NCBI RefSeq assembly: GCF_000720425.1
Contig: NZ_JOAJ01000002.1
Location: forward strand, 310,001 to 374,000
Length of the DNA stretch: 64,000 nt
From: Nocardia rhamnosiphila NBRC 108938
GTDB lineage: Bacteria > Actinomycetota > Actinomycetes > Mycobacteriales > Mycobacteriaceae
Direction: 5' to 3'
Shown here: positions 16,995 to 25,770 of the stretch, piece by piece
Position numbering within the stretch: position 1 is the first letter of the stretch
Layout: every line of letters starts with the position of its first letter
Notes under the pieces: model-generated
What the model was told of the DNA's origin: nothing
Database searches by the model: none
The model's input: the letters and a program-made list of their open reading frames with translations, nothing else
Position numbers and translations under genes: made by a program

Positions 16995-17963
16995 CTAGGC
17001 GGCAAGAGCGGGTTGGCGTTCCATGGCCAGCAGGGCGGCCCCGACCAGCCCGGCATCCTCGCCCAGCCGGGCGGGGATGATCGGGGGAAGGGTGCGGTGC
17101 GGACCGGCGAAGACGTGTGTGCGGAAGCTGTTGTGGGTGGGCGGGTAGAGGTAGTCGCCGGCGGCGACCAGACCGCCGCCGATAATGACGACCTGCGGGT
17201 CGAATACGTTGACCAGGCCGGCCAGGCCGGCGCCGAGCCAGTAGCCGAGTTCGTCGAACAGGCCGCGTGCTGTGGAGTCTCCTTGCCGGGCCGCCGCGAA
17301 CACGGTTTCTCCGGTGACGCGGTCGGCTCCGCCGGCGAGGGTGGCGAGTTGCCCGGCGGGATCGGTGGCCGCTACCTCCCGGCCCCGACGACCCAGTGCG
17401 GTTCCCGAGGCGTGGGCCTCGAGGCAGCCCACCGAACCGCACCCGCACCGGACATTTCCGCCGGGATCGACGACCAGATGGCCGATCTCGGCACCGAAAC
17501 CACTCTGTCCCCGGAAAAGGGCACCGTCCAGGATCAGTCCGCCGCCCACGCCGGTGCCCACGGTTACCGCTACCACATTGCGGTAGCCGGCGCCGCCGCC
17601 CAGCCGGGCCTCGGCCCAGGCGGCTGCGTTTGCGTCGTTCTCCACCACCGCGGGCAGACCGGTGTGCTCACCGAGCAGGTCCTGAAGGGGCAGGTCGCGG
17701 TAGGCGTTGTTGGGCGCGGTGAGAATACGGCCCGAAGGCCAGGTGATCATCCCGGCCGCGCCGACCCCGATGGAAGCGACCTCGGGATGCCGTGTCCGCA
17801 TACGGTCGACCAGTTCGAGGAGGGCAGCCAGCGTGGTGTCGGTGCCCTTATCGGCCGGGCTGGGGATCTGAATGCGGTGCAGGATTCGGCCATCGGCGTC
17901 GATGACGCCTCCCGCGATCTTCGTTCCCCCCACGTCCAAGCCGATGGCGCATGTGGTGGTCAT
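16995..17963 (-). CDS. ROK-family glucokinase
   Basis: About 322 residues. It has the ATP phosphate loop GLDVGGTKIAGGVID near the N-terminus, catalytic Asp in VVENDANAAAWAEA, EIGH followed by the zinc motif CGCGSVGCLEAHASG, and TVGTGVGGG. This is the full signature of a ROK sugar kinase, most likely glucokinase. The ATG at 17963 has AGGAAG upstream; longer reading frames lack the pattern. It follows the ROK regulator gene by about 56 bp, so both may be co-transcribed and concern the same sugar. Confidence 0.9.
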   Translation of the reverse strand: MTTTCAIGLDVGGTKIAGGVIDADGRILHRIQIPSPADKGTDTTLAALLELVDRMRTRHPEVASIGVGAAGMITWPSGRILTAPNNAYRDLPLQDLLGEHTGLPAVVENDANAAAWAEARLGGGAGYRNVVAVTVGTGVGGGLILDGALFRGQSGFGAEIGHLVVDPGGNVRCGCGSVGCLEAHASGTALGRRGREVAATDPAGQLATLAGGADRVTGETVFAAARQGDSTARGLFDELGYWLGAGLAGLVNVFDPQVVIIGGGLVAAGDYLYPPTHNSFRTHVFAGPHRTLPPIIPARLGEDAGLVGAALLAMERQPALAA

Positions 17964-18019
17964 GTGGTCGGAATCTTCCTTTCGTCGTGTCGGCCCGATC
18001 GGCCGACGGGTTCGGGTGG

Positions 18020-19390
18020 TCACAGGCCCAGATGGCCGGTGATCATGTCGTGTACGACCAGGCATGCCGCGCCGCGGGCACCGTTCCATTCGCCGGTTTC
18101 TTCGATCACCTCGACATTGCCGGGATCGATGCCCCTGCCGTAGACGTGTTCCTGGAGCGCCTCGCGCATGGCGCGGTCGTAGTGCTTGTCGAAGACGACC
18201 GGGGAGGACCCGTCGGCCCGGGTGATGGCCGGGCCGGTCAGGACGATGCGGGAGGTGTCGAGCAGGTCGACCAGAACCGACAGGCCGGTGCCGAGGTACG
18301 TGCCGGCCTGGGTGAAGGCCCGGATGGCCTGGTCATTGCTCTCGTCGGCGAGCTTGCGGGCCTCCTCCAGACTGCCGGCCTTGGCGACGGCGAGGATGGC
18401 GTCGCGGGTCGACATGGCCTCCAGGCACCCGTTGTCGCCGCAACGACACGGATAGCCATCGGGTTTGGCCAGAGTGTTGCCCAGCTCCAGGCTCTTGCCG
18501 GTGGCCCCGCGGTAGATTTCCTGGTCGATGAAATGCGTAGCACCGATACCCTTTTCGGTAACCAGCACGACGGTGAACGGCGCGTCGTTGAAGTAGGCGC
18601 CACCACCGTAGAGTTGGTAGGCGGCGGCGCGCCCGTTGGCGTCGTTGTCCACCACGATGTCGCTCTTGTCGACACCGGTCACATCCCTGATCCGCTGGCG
18701 CAGATGTACGGAGGGGCCCCATTCTTCTTTCTGGTTCCCGGTGGCGCCCCATCGCAGGTCGGGCGAGAACAGCACCTCGCCGGTGTGGCGGTTGATGTGG
18801 CCGCCCAGGGATACTCCGATCCCGACCACGGGATTCGGTCCTTGATCCAGCGCGTCGGGGTACTGGTCGCGAATGCGTCCGAGCAGCCGTGCTTCGAGCG
18901 AGTTGAACAGATTTCGAATGGTGTCCACGACCTTGTCCTCGTCCACCCACTCCTTATCCGTCCGCGCCTCAGGCCCCAGGTCGGCGACCTGATGCAGAAC
19001 GGCCTGGCCGGCCAGGTTCATGACCACTCCCACCACCTTGTCGGCGGAGATCTCGAACCCGAGGGTGTGACGGGTGCGGTGGTCGACGACCACGGGCTTG
19101 GGCCGCCTTCCCTGGGAGGCGGCGCGGCCGGCGGAGATGCGCACCAACTGGCGCTCCTCCAGATCCTTCACCAGCGCGCTGACCGTGCCGGCGGATAGGT
19201 CCAAGAGCGCGGCGATGTCCCGAGTGGAGGGACCGTCCACCGTGACGATGGTGGAGAAGACACGTTCCAGGTTGCGGGTGGCCACACCTTTCTTCCGCAC
19301 GGAGGGCCGGTAACCCAGATGCCGGGCCTTACTGATCTGGTCGCGGGCCTGCTGCACCGTGAGGCGCGGCCCGTACTGGTCGGCTGACAT
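18020..19390 (-). CDS. ROK-family transcriptional regulator (NagC/XylR-like)
   Basis: About 456 residues: an N-terminal helix-turn-helix at about 45-100 (TRDIAALLDLSAGTVSALVKDLEERQLVRI) joined to a ROK fold with DNDANG and the cysteine motif CRCGDNGCLE. The usual EIGH zinc/substrate His is Asn in SLELGNTL, so sugar or zinc binding may be altered. The ATG 19390 has AAAGGA upstream. It probably controls the glucokinase gene just downstream. The insertion-rich C-terminal half is longer than in NagC. Confidence 0.87.
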   Translation of the reverse strand: MSADQYGPRLTVQQARDQISKARHLGYRPSVRKKGVATRNLERVFSTIVTVDGPSTRDIAALLDLSAGTVSALVKDLEERQLVRISAGRAASQGRRPKPVVVDHRTRHTLGFEISADKVVGVVMNLAGQAVLHQVADLGPEARTDKEWVDEDKVVDTIRNLFNSLEARLLGRIRDQYPDALDQGPNPVVGIGVSLGGHINRHTGEVLFSPDLRWGATGNQKEEWGPSVHLRQRIRDVTGVDKSDIVVDNDANGRAAAYQLYGGGAYFNDAPFTVVLVTEKGIGATHFIDQEIYRGATGKSLELGNTLAKPDGYPCRCGDNGCLEAMSTRDAILAVAKAGSLEEARKLADESNDQAIRAFTQAGTYLGTGLSVLVDLLDTSRIVLTGPAITRADGSSPVVFDKHYDRAMREALQEHVYGRGIDPGNVEVIEETGEWNGARGAACLVVHDMITGHLGL

Positions 19391-20153
19391 GCCGGAGTCC
19401 TTTCGCACGAGTTGATCGCTGGGTCGGGGTGAGTCCGATGCCGGAGAGATGAGAATGCGTGGGGGGCGGGTCACGGCTCACCAGGAAAGCGACGGGGACC
19501 TGCGAGGGGAAACGCCGCATGGGGATGTAGGTGATCGCGTCGCCGGGGCGAAGACACGCACACTTCCCCTCCGATCGCTCTCCGACGGGGTGGTGGTAGT
19601 GGTGGTCGCGGCAGTGGGTGTAGCTGCGGGCATCGCGGGGGGTCAGTTCCAACTCCACCGGCTCGGCGGCGCTTCCGTTCTCCCCGCGCACGATGCCGGG
19701 CTTGGCCTCGTGCGGCATATGCACGACCACACCGGATCTGCGCTCAGGGCCTTGCAGGGCATCGGCGGGCTCCCAACGATGGAACAGGTCCCCTTCCTCG
19801 GCAAGACCGGCGCAGGCCAGGACGTCCTCGTTCAGCGCGGCGACCAGGTGGCGACGAAATATCACCACTCGCCACCGAGCCCTACGCAGAAGAGCTACCC
19901 GCGGGATCGATTCGGGGGCCAAGAGCACGTACCGGTTCCTTTTGACCGTGAGCGCCCATACCGCGTGGACTGCCTCGGTGTATGCCTGCACGGCGAGGAA
20001 ACGCAGCTCGTTGGCCAGGACGGTCGCATGCAGGTCCCGGCCGATGGAATCGAGATCGGCGGGGATGATTCCGTCGAAATCCCGAACGATATCGTGAATG
20101 CTTTTGAGTCCTCTATCTACAATCTTTGCGCTGTCATGGTTTCCCATACACAT
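19329..20153 (-). CDS. Hypothetical protein (possible)
   Basis: An open frame of up to 274 residues. The N-terminal 115 residues look protein-like (DIVRDFDGIIPADLDSIGRDL, LRFLAVQAYTEAVHAVWAL) and have reasonable codon use. The C-terminal part is low-complexity and runs into the start of the ROK-regulator gene, which argues for a decayed or frameshifted 3' end. ATGs at 20153 and 20147 are possible starts. No family is recognised. It could be a remnant; an overlapping plus-strand frame has poorer composition. Confidence 0.35.
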   Translation of the reverse strand: MCMGNHDSAKIVDRGLKSIHDIVRDFDGIIPADLDSIGRDLHATVLANELRFLAVQAYTEAVHAVWALTVKRNRYVLLAPESIPRVALLRRARWRVVIFRRHLVAALNEDVLACAGLAEEGDLFHRWEPADALQGPERRSGVVVHMPHEAKPGIVRGENGSAAEPVELELTPRDARSYTHCRDHHYHHPVGERSEGKCACLRPGDAITYIPMRRFPSQVPVAFLVSRDPPPTHSHLSGIGLTPTQRSTRAKGLRHVSRPVRAAPHGAAGPRPDQ

Positions 20154-20274
20154 GAGTTGAGCTCACTCCCTTGTGAACAAACCGTGGACATGGAAGCCGT
20201 GAGAGCTTCGATGACCGACGGCCGGGATCCGTTCTCTCGCAAGCCCGGTCATCGGTGTCCACCGGTCCCGCCGA

Positions 20275-20565
20275 TCAGGCGGGGGTGGGATCGGGGTAGT
20301 CCTGGAGGTGACCCGGGGCAGGCGGCGGACCACCCCGCACCGCCGTCATCAGCAGCAGCAGCGTCGTGTAGACGGTAATGACGGCAACGTTGTGCTCACC
20401 GGGATCGAAATGCTGATAAGCGAGCCCCAGGGGAGCCACGTGGAGGGCGGTGAGAACCGCGCGTGCACGGACCACCCCGGGTGCGCGCCACAGCAGCGTG
20501 ACGCCCTGCACCAAGTGGATGATTGCCACAACTGTGCGGGGGCTGTCTTCGGGCGGGATCGACAT
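20275..20565 (-). CDS. Small hypothetical membrane protein
   Basis: A 96-residue protein with about three hydrophobic segments (TVVAIIHLVQGVTLLW, AVLTALHVAPLGLAY, VAVITVYTTLLLLMTAV) and a proline-rich tail. An AGGGG lies about eight bases before the ATG. No family is recognised. It stands alone in a less GC-rich region between the ROK genes and the beta-lactamase cassette. Confidence 0.5.
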   Translation of the reverse strand: MSIPPEDSPRTVVAIIHLVQGVTLLWRAPGVVRARAVLTALHVAPLGLAYQHFDPGEHNVAVITVYTTLLLLMTAVRGGPPPAPGHLQDYPDPTPA

Positions 20566-21227
20566 GAGCGGGCCCCTTCGTAGGCACGGATCTGGACGAA
20601 CACGATGCCCACTGAAAGAAACCAGCGATGGCCCGAACGTGCGTTGAGCTATCGGCCCCGAAATAACAGGGCGCTCTTATAGTTTCGTAGAGTACGTAGA
20701 AGCAATCGCTGAAGCAAGGGTCTCGAGGCGGAGAAAACGTTCACCTCCCGAACACAAGACCCTCGCGAGTACACGGGTCAATTGTCCGGAACCCTTCCAG
20801 GGAAGAGCATAGGCCGAGAAGGCTCGATGTTTTCGCAGTTCAGCGCCATAGTCGCGTCGTCGCCGACCTTCGTCACCGGACGGATGCCAGGGGGTTTCGC
20901 GCACTGGTCACTGTGGTCGCCTGCGGGACAGCGCGCGTCACCGGCCCTGGACAGCGAAGGACAGACGCCGCCGATGTGTGTGGGTTCGCGCCGCTCGGCA
21001 GAGGTGTGTCCGATGGGCCTTCCGTCCGCAGACGGGCGACCCGACGAGCACTCGATACGGTCCGAGCCGATTACCGCGCCGGCAGTGCACCGATGATGGC
21101 CTGCCAGGCTGAAGGTTCATTTCTCGTCGGCTTCGATTCGTTGCGACCGCCGGTTCGGCAACAGCCGCTGGTCGGTCCGGATCGATATCGCGCCCACCGA
21201 CCGCGGGCGGCGACCGGCGAGCCGTTC
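20566..21227. other. Region without a recognisable gene
   Basis: About 660 bp in which open frames are short, overlap on both strands and look like low-complexity translations. Base composition is less GC-rich than the neighbours near 20650-20720. No tRNA, transposase remnant or obvious repeat was seen. It separates the sugar-kinase block from the beta-lactamase block. Confidence 0.5.
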
Positions 21228-21275
21228 GGCGCCGATCCGCGCACCCGGAAATCGGGTGCCGAGCTCACTGCGTCA
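21228..21275. repeat. Dispersed hairpin repeat, copy B, at the beta-lactamase 3' end
   Basis: GGCGCC-GATCCGCG, then GCACCCGGAAATCGGGTGC (a hairpin), then GAGCTCACTGCGTCA. It aligns with 16766-16816 with a few gaps and mismatches. Its GAGCTCACTGCGTCA end overlaps the last codons of the minus-strand beta-lactamase gene, so the hairpin could terminate that transcript. Confidence 0.65.
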
Positions 21276-22260
21276 TGGTGCCCAGCACCGCCGCCGTCGC
21301 GTCGGCGACCGCGGCATCGGCGCCCGCGGCCATCGGATACCCCGTGGTGGAGCGGCTGAAGACGACCAGCACCAGCGAGCTGCCGGTGGGACTCCACACC
21401 ACACCGGCGTCGTTGGCGGTGCCGTAGGCGCCGCTGCCGGTCTTGTCCGCCGCCACCCAGCCGACCGGAAGACCCGCGCGCAGGCGCTGGCGTGAGGTGA
21501 CGCTCGACCGCATCCAGCTGGTGAGCATGCGCCGATACTCGGTACTCAGGCCGTCACCGAGGATCAGCTTGCGGTAGCCGGCGGCGAGCGCGGACGCGGT
21601 ACCGGTGTCGCGGGGATCGCCGGCGCGCGCCTCGTTGAGCTCCGGCTCCCATCGATCCAACCGGGTCTGCGAATCGTTGATCGACCGCGCGAATTCGGTG
21701 ACGGCACCGGGCCCGCCGAGCCGGCGCAGCAGCAGATTCGCCGCCGTATTGTCGCTGCGTACCAGCGCGGCCCGGCTCAGCTCGTAATAGCTCATGAGCT
21801 CGCCGACGTGATCGCTGACCACCGGCGAGCTCATCACGATGTCCTGCCGGGTTATCGGCACCTTGTCGTTCAGATCCAGCTGCTTACGCTCGGCGAGCCG
21901 CAGAATCGCGGCCACCGCGTACACCTTGAAGGTGGAGCACAGCGCGAATCGATCGTCGGCGTTCCACTCGAAGGTCCGCCCACCCCGGGTATCGACCGCG
22001 GCGATCCCGAAGAGCACATTGTATTTCGCCTGCAGCGTCATCAGCGTATTGCTCAGGTCCACGGTCTTCTGCTCGACCGTGGGGGGCGCGGCCGGTGTGC
22101 CGGTATCGGCACCCCCGCAGGCAGCGGACAGTGCGACCGCGGTCAGGACGAGGGCCAGTGATCGCCGACTCGCCGGGACGCGGTGTGCGGATCGGTTCGG
22201 TTTCACCCCCGCAGCAGACACCGGCCGCTCGGCGGCCGCCAATATCCGACACTCCCGCAT
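21265..22260 (-). CDS. Class A beta-lactamase, lipoprotein
   Basis: A 331-residue serine beta-lactamase. The lipobox LSAAC places the lipidated Cys at 48. The active-site STFK has Ser109 and Lys112, SDN is 169-171, the omega loop DRWEPELNEA places the deacylating Glu at 205, and KTG starts at Lys272. All residues for penicillin hydrolysis are present, and the pattern matches Nocardia FAR/AST-type enzymes. A Cys precedes the active Ser but no partner Cys follows KTG. The ATG 22260 has a weak ribosome site; GTG 22206 is an alternative that still keeps the signal peptide. It is divergent from a LysR gene, as in AmpR-AmpC pairs. Confidence 0.92.
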   Translation of the reverse strand: MRECRILAAAERPVSAAGVKPNRSAHRVPASRRSLALVLTAVALSAACGGADTGTPAAPPTVEQKTVDLSNTLMTLQAKYNVLFGIAAVDTRGGRTFEWNADDRFALCSTFKVYAVAAILRLAERKQLDLNDKVPITRQDIVMSSPVVSDHVGELMSYYELSRAALVRSDNTAANLLLRRLGGPGAVTEFARSINDSQTRLDRWEPELNEARAGDPRDTGTASALAAGYRKLILGDGLSTEYRRMLTSWMRSSVTSRQRLRAGLPVGWVAADKTGSGAYGTANDAGVVWSPTGSSLVLVVFSRSTTGYPMAAGADAAVADATAAVLGTMTQ

Positions 22261-22369
22261 ACCAGTCGCATTTGATATGCATGCAGGTAGATGCTAATTT
22301 CCTTGCTCGAAACGGCCCAGGAATCCGCAGTTCGGAAGCCGCTCTCCGGGTCGCTGGTTCAATATCGCT

Positions 22370-23245
22370 ATGGACCTGATCCGACACCTCGGCTATTTCG
22401 TCGCGATCGCCGACGAAGGCCATTTCGGGCGGGCCGCCACCGTACTGGATATGACGCAGCCGCCGCTCTCCCAGGGCTTGCGGCGGCTGGAGAGCCGGTT
22501 GGGCGTCGAGCTGGTGCACCGCACCCGGCAGGGCGCGGTGCTCACGGCGGCCGGCCGGCAATTGCTGCCCCGGGCCCGGTTGCTGGTCGACGACGCGGAA
22601 AGGCTGCTCGCCGAAGCACAGCGGATAGCCCGCACCCGCGGCACGGTGCACTGGGGTGCCACCTGCGCTCTACCCGACCGGATCGTCACCGCCTGCGTCA
22701 CCGCGCTGCGGACCGGAAACACCTCCGGCGAAGCGGTTTCCACCGATACGGGTACGACGGTGGATCTGGTGGCGGCCGTCCGGTCCGGGCTGTGCGATCT
22801 GGCGGTGATCGAGCATCCCGCACTGGTGGACGGGGTGGAGGCCCGGTCGGTGGTGAAACTCCCACGCTGGATCGTCGTACCGGCCGATCATCGCAGCGCG
22901 GCCACCGAACGACCCACCTTCCCCATGCTGGCCGATCTGACACACGCCGCGTATCCACGTGCCGCGAATCCCCCGGCCTCCGACACGGTCCGCGATCTGC
23001 TGCGTGAACGCGGCCTGGACGCGCAGACGGTCACCGTCCACGACGACCGCGCGGTGCTCGCCGCGGTCGCCGCGGGCGCGAGTTTCGGACTGACCACCAC
23101 ACCGCCCTCCGATATCCCGGGTGTCGCCTGGCTGCGGATGGCCCCGCAGGCGGTGGCGTTACGCTGCCGGGTGATCCACCGGGCCGGTGCGGAGGACCAG
23201 GCGAACGCGGTCGACCGGGTGCTCTACCGGGAGCGCCTGCGATGA
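22370..23245 (+). CDS. LysR-family transcriptional regulator
   Basis: A 291-residue regulator with an N-terminal winged helix (residues 1-60; FVAIADEGHFGRAATVLDMTQPPLSQGLRRLE) and a periplasmic-binding-protein-like effector domain from about 90. It lies divergently 109 bp from the beta-lactamase and its stop overlaps the next ORF by 4 bp. Both facts suggest that it controls the beta-lactamase and is co-translated with the SxxK protein (inference). The effector could be a cell-wall fragment, as for AmpR, but no evidence here shows this. Confidence 0.9.
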   Translation: MDLIRHLGYFVAIADEGHFGRAATVLDMTQPPLSQGLRRLESRLGVELVHRTRQGAVLTAAGRQLLPRARLLVDDAERLLAEAQRIARTRGTVHWGATCALPDRIVTACVTALRTGNTSGEAVSTDTGTTVDLVAAVRSGLCDLAVIEHPALVDGVEARSVVKLPRWIVVPADHRSAATERPTFPMLADLTHAAYPRAANPPASDTVRDLLRERGLDAQTVTVHDDRAVLAAVAAGASFGLTTTPPSDIPGVAWLRMAPQAVALRCRVIHRAGAEDQANAVDRVLYRERLR

Positions 23246-24138
23246 CCACGGCCGAGCGGATTCGGGCCGTGTTCGCCGATGCCGGCTGCACCGGACGGCT
23301 GCACGCCCGCCGCTGCGACGGCAGCGCCGCGGAGATCTCCATCGGCGGGACCGATCGGGTGGTCACCGCGTCCGTGTACAAGCTCCCGCTGCTACTCGCG
23401 TACTGCCGCGCCGTGGACGCCGGTCGCCTGGACCCGCTGGCGCGGCTCACGCTGACTCCCTCGGAATGCACACCCGGCCCCACCGGGATCTCCGCCCTGC
23501 ACGATCCGGTCACGATGAGCCGACGTGATCTCGCGACCTCCATGATGACCGTCTCCGACAACGCGGCCGCGGATCTGCTGCTCGGCGAGATCGGGCTGGC
23601 CGCGATACACGAGCTGCTGGAATCGCTGGGATTGGCGCTGACCCGGCTGGTCGGCGGTACCGCCGATATCCAGCGCAGCCTGGTGCGCGATACCGACACC
23701 CACGGTACGGCCGAGGCGTTCAGCGCCCTGGCCGACAACGACGAGGCCTGGACGGTCTCCGCCTACGATCCCGCGTATACGAGCGCGACCACGCCGGAGG
23801 AGATGACCCGGTTGCTGACCGCGCTCTGGCGCGGGGAGGTGTTGTCGGGCGAGCAAACCGATTTCGCCCGTGCGGTCATGCGCCGCCAGGTCTGGCCGCA
23901 CCGGATCGCGGCCGGATTCCCGCATCGCGGGGTGGCGGTGGCCGGGAAGACGGGCACGATCGGCATCATCCGCAACGAGGTCGCCGTGGTGGAGTTCCCC
24001 GGCGAACACCCGGTCGCGGTGGCCGTTTTCACCCGGGCCGCCCGCGCCGACCCCGCCCTCCCGGCCGTGGACGCCGCGATCGCCGAGGCCGCGCGGATCG
24101 CGGTGACCGAGTTACGCCGGGCGCTGCCCACCGAGTGA
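23242..24138 (+). CDS. Cytosolic class A beta-lactamase-like serine hydrolase
   Basis: A 298-residue protein with penicillin-interactive motifs in order: SVYK (Ser44, Lys47), SDN (105-107) and KTG (236-238). It has no signal peptide or lipobox, and the omega-loop ExxLN of true class A enzymes is not seen between 140 and 170. It may acylate with beta-lactams without efficient turnover, or act on another amide or ester. The ATG overlaps the LysR stop (ATGA), so it is made with the regulator. A sensor or modifier role for the neighbouring beta-lactamase is possible but unproven. Confidence 0.78.
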   Translation: MTTAERIRAVFADAGCTGRLHARRCDGSAAEISIGGTDRVVTASVYKLPLLLAYCRAVDAGRLDPLARLTLTPSECTPGPTGISALHDPVTMSRRDLATSMMTVSDNAAADLLLGEIGLAAIHELLESLGLALTRLVGGTADIQRSLVRDTDTHGTAEAFSALADNDEAWTVSAYDPAYTSATTPEEMTRLLTALWRGEVLSGEQTDFARAVMRRQVWPHRIAAGFPHRGVAVAGKTGTIGIIRNEVAVVEFPGEHPVAVAVFTRAARADPALPAVDAAIAEAARIAVTELRRALPTE

Positions 24139-24160
24139 ACGCGTAACGAATCTCCGCGGG

Positions 24161-24589
24161 TCATTCCCCGGTGACCAGCAGATCCGCCCGATACTCCCCG
24201 CTGGGAACCGGCCCGCTCGCCTGCGGCGACGGCCGGAGCGCGACCAGTTCGATCCGGTACCGGCCCACGGTCACCCCGGTGGCGAACTGCTGATTCGTAT
24301 GGAGTTCGTGCCGGTAACGCTGCGCCCCGACGGTCACTTCGGTGACCACCGTCGCGTCGCCTTCCCATACACACGCCGTCCCCGCCGGACACCGGCCGTC
24401 GGCGGACACCTTTTCGAAGGCCACCGTCAGCCGGTCGTCGTCCGGCCGGGCCGTTTCGCCAGGTGCCAGCGTGAACTCGGTACCGAGTTGCGGGGAGGCA
24501 GGAGGCGGCTCGGCCGACGCACCGCATCCCGCCGCGGCCGCCAGTACCCCGGTCACTACTGCCCATCGGCCGATTCGCTTGGCGCGCAT
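24161..24589 (-). CDS. Small lipoprotein of unknown function
   Basis: A 142-residue protein with a signal peptide and lipobox (LAAAAGC, Cys at about 22), a proline-rich stretch and a beta-rich domain. The domain bears RCPAGTACVWEGDA, a two-Cys motif seen in many small secreted bacterial proteins of unknown role; the Cys pair may form a disulfide outside the cell. It converges on the SxxK-protein gene with a 22-bp gap. No function is assigned. Confidence 0.75.
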   Translation of the reverse strand: MRAKRIGRWAVVTGVLAAAAGCGASAEPPPASPQLGTEFTLAPGETARPDDDRLTVAFEKVSADGRCPAGTACVWEGDATVVTEVTVGAQRYRHELHTNQQFATGVTVGRYRIELVALRPSPQASGPVPSGEYRADLLVTGE

Positions 24590-24869
24590 GGCAGCCGATC
24601 ATCGCACATCGCCGGGCCGAGGTCCGGCATACCGGAACCACCCGAGAGAGCTCCGGATCACTCCGGAACCGCCGGAACGACCGCCGGCCGGACCCTCCTC
24701 GCTTCGCGCAGTCGAAGCCAGAGCGGGTCGGCCGTAAATGTCGGCCCGAAGTGAGCACCCAGCCGGTTGAGCGCGTCCGGATCCCCGAATACGACTCAGG
24801 GCGCGGACTCAGGCGGCGGCGCGGCCCGGACAGTGGCACGTCCGGACCGCGACCGCGCGAACCTCTCGG

Positions 24870-25706
24870 CTACTTGAGCATCGACCCGCAGTCCACGGGC
24901 AGTGTCACGCCGGTGAGATAGCGGGCTTCGTCGGAGGACAGGTACAGCACCGCGTTGCTGATATCGATCGGATCCACCCACGGCACCGGCAGGGTGTGGA
25001 ACAGCTGGCAGATCGGCGCCATATCGTCGGCGGTCGGGTTCTCCAGATCCGGGCGGAACATCTTGAAGGTTTTCTCGTTCATGATCATCGCGGTGCTCAC
25101 GTGCGTCGGGTGCACCGAGTTGACCCGGATATTGTGCTGTCCGAGTTCCACCGCGAAAGCCCGCATCAGGCCGACCACACCATGTTTGGCGGAGACGTAG
25201 TGACCGGTCTGCGGGTAGGCCTTGAGACCACCGACCGAGCTGGTGAGCACGATCGAACCGCCGCGGCCGCCCTCCAGGATATGCGGGACACCGGCCTTCA
25301 CCGATTTCCACACACCGCTGAGGTTGACGTCGATCATGTCCTGCCAGACCTCTTCGTCGGTCTCGGCGAGTGTATCGCCGCCGCTGGCGATACCGGCGTT
25401 GGCGACGATGATGTCGAGCCGGCCCAGCGTGCCGACCGCCTCGGCGAGCGCGGCCTTCAGGGCGGCCGAATCACGCACGTCGACCTCGGCGGTGACGACC
25501 CTGCGACCGGTGGCCTTGACCAGTTCCTCGGTTTCGACGAGATCGTCCGGTGTGGCCAGCGGGATCTCCACAGTGTCGATCGGTTTACAGATATCGATGG
25601 CGATGATGTCGGCGCCCTCTTCGGCCAGCCGCACCGCGTGGCTGCGGCCCTGGCCGCGGGCCGCACCGGTGATGAAGGCGACCTTGCCCTCGACCCGTCC
25701 GGTCAT
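24870..25706 (-). CDS. Mycofactocin-coupled short-chain dehydrogenase
   Basis: A 278-residue SDR. The N-terminus GAARGQGRSHAVRLAEEGADIIAIDIC and the insert after it are diagnostic of the mycofactocin-coupled SDR family, whose NAD is not freely exchanged and which pass electrons to mycofactocin. The catalytic residues are present (TSSVGG, YVSAK). A good AGAGGAA ribosome site precedes the ATG. It lies 64 bp downstream of the P450 gene and probably oxidises the alcohol that P450 makes (inference). Confidence 0.9.
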   Translation of the reverse strand: MTGRVEGKVAFITGAARGQGRSHAVRLAEEGADIIAIDICKPIDTVEIPLATPDDLVETEELVKATGRRVVTAEVDVRDSAALKAALAEAVGTLGRLDIIVANAGIASGGDTLAETDEEVWQDMIDVNLSGVWKSVKAGVPHILEGGRGGSIVLTSSVGGLKAYPQTGHYVSAKHGVVGLMRAFAVELGQHNIRVNSVHPTHVSTAMIMNEKTFKMFRPDLENPTADDMAPICQLFHTLPVPWVDPIDISNAVLYLSSDEARYLTGVTLPVDCGSMLK

Positions 25707-25770
25707 GACTTCCTCTTTTCGTCGTTCCGGCCGCGGTGACCGGCCGGATTCTGTTGCCGATGTGTCTATT

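Noticed and set aside
20782..21096. Short plus-strand frame in the region before the beta-lactamase
   Set aside because: It has no ribosome site and no recognisable domain, and overlaps other equally weak frames; there is no reason to call a gene.
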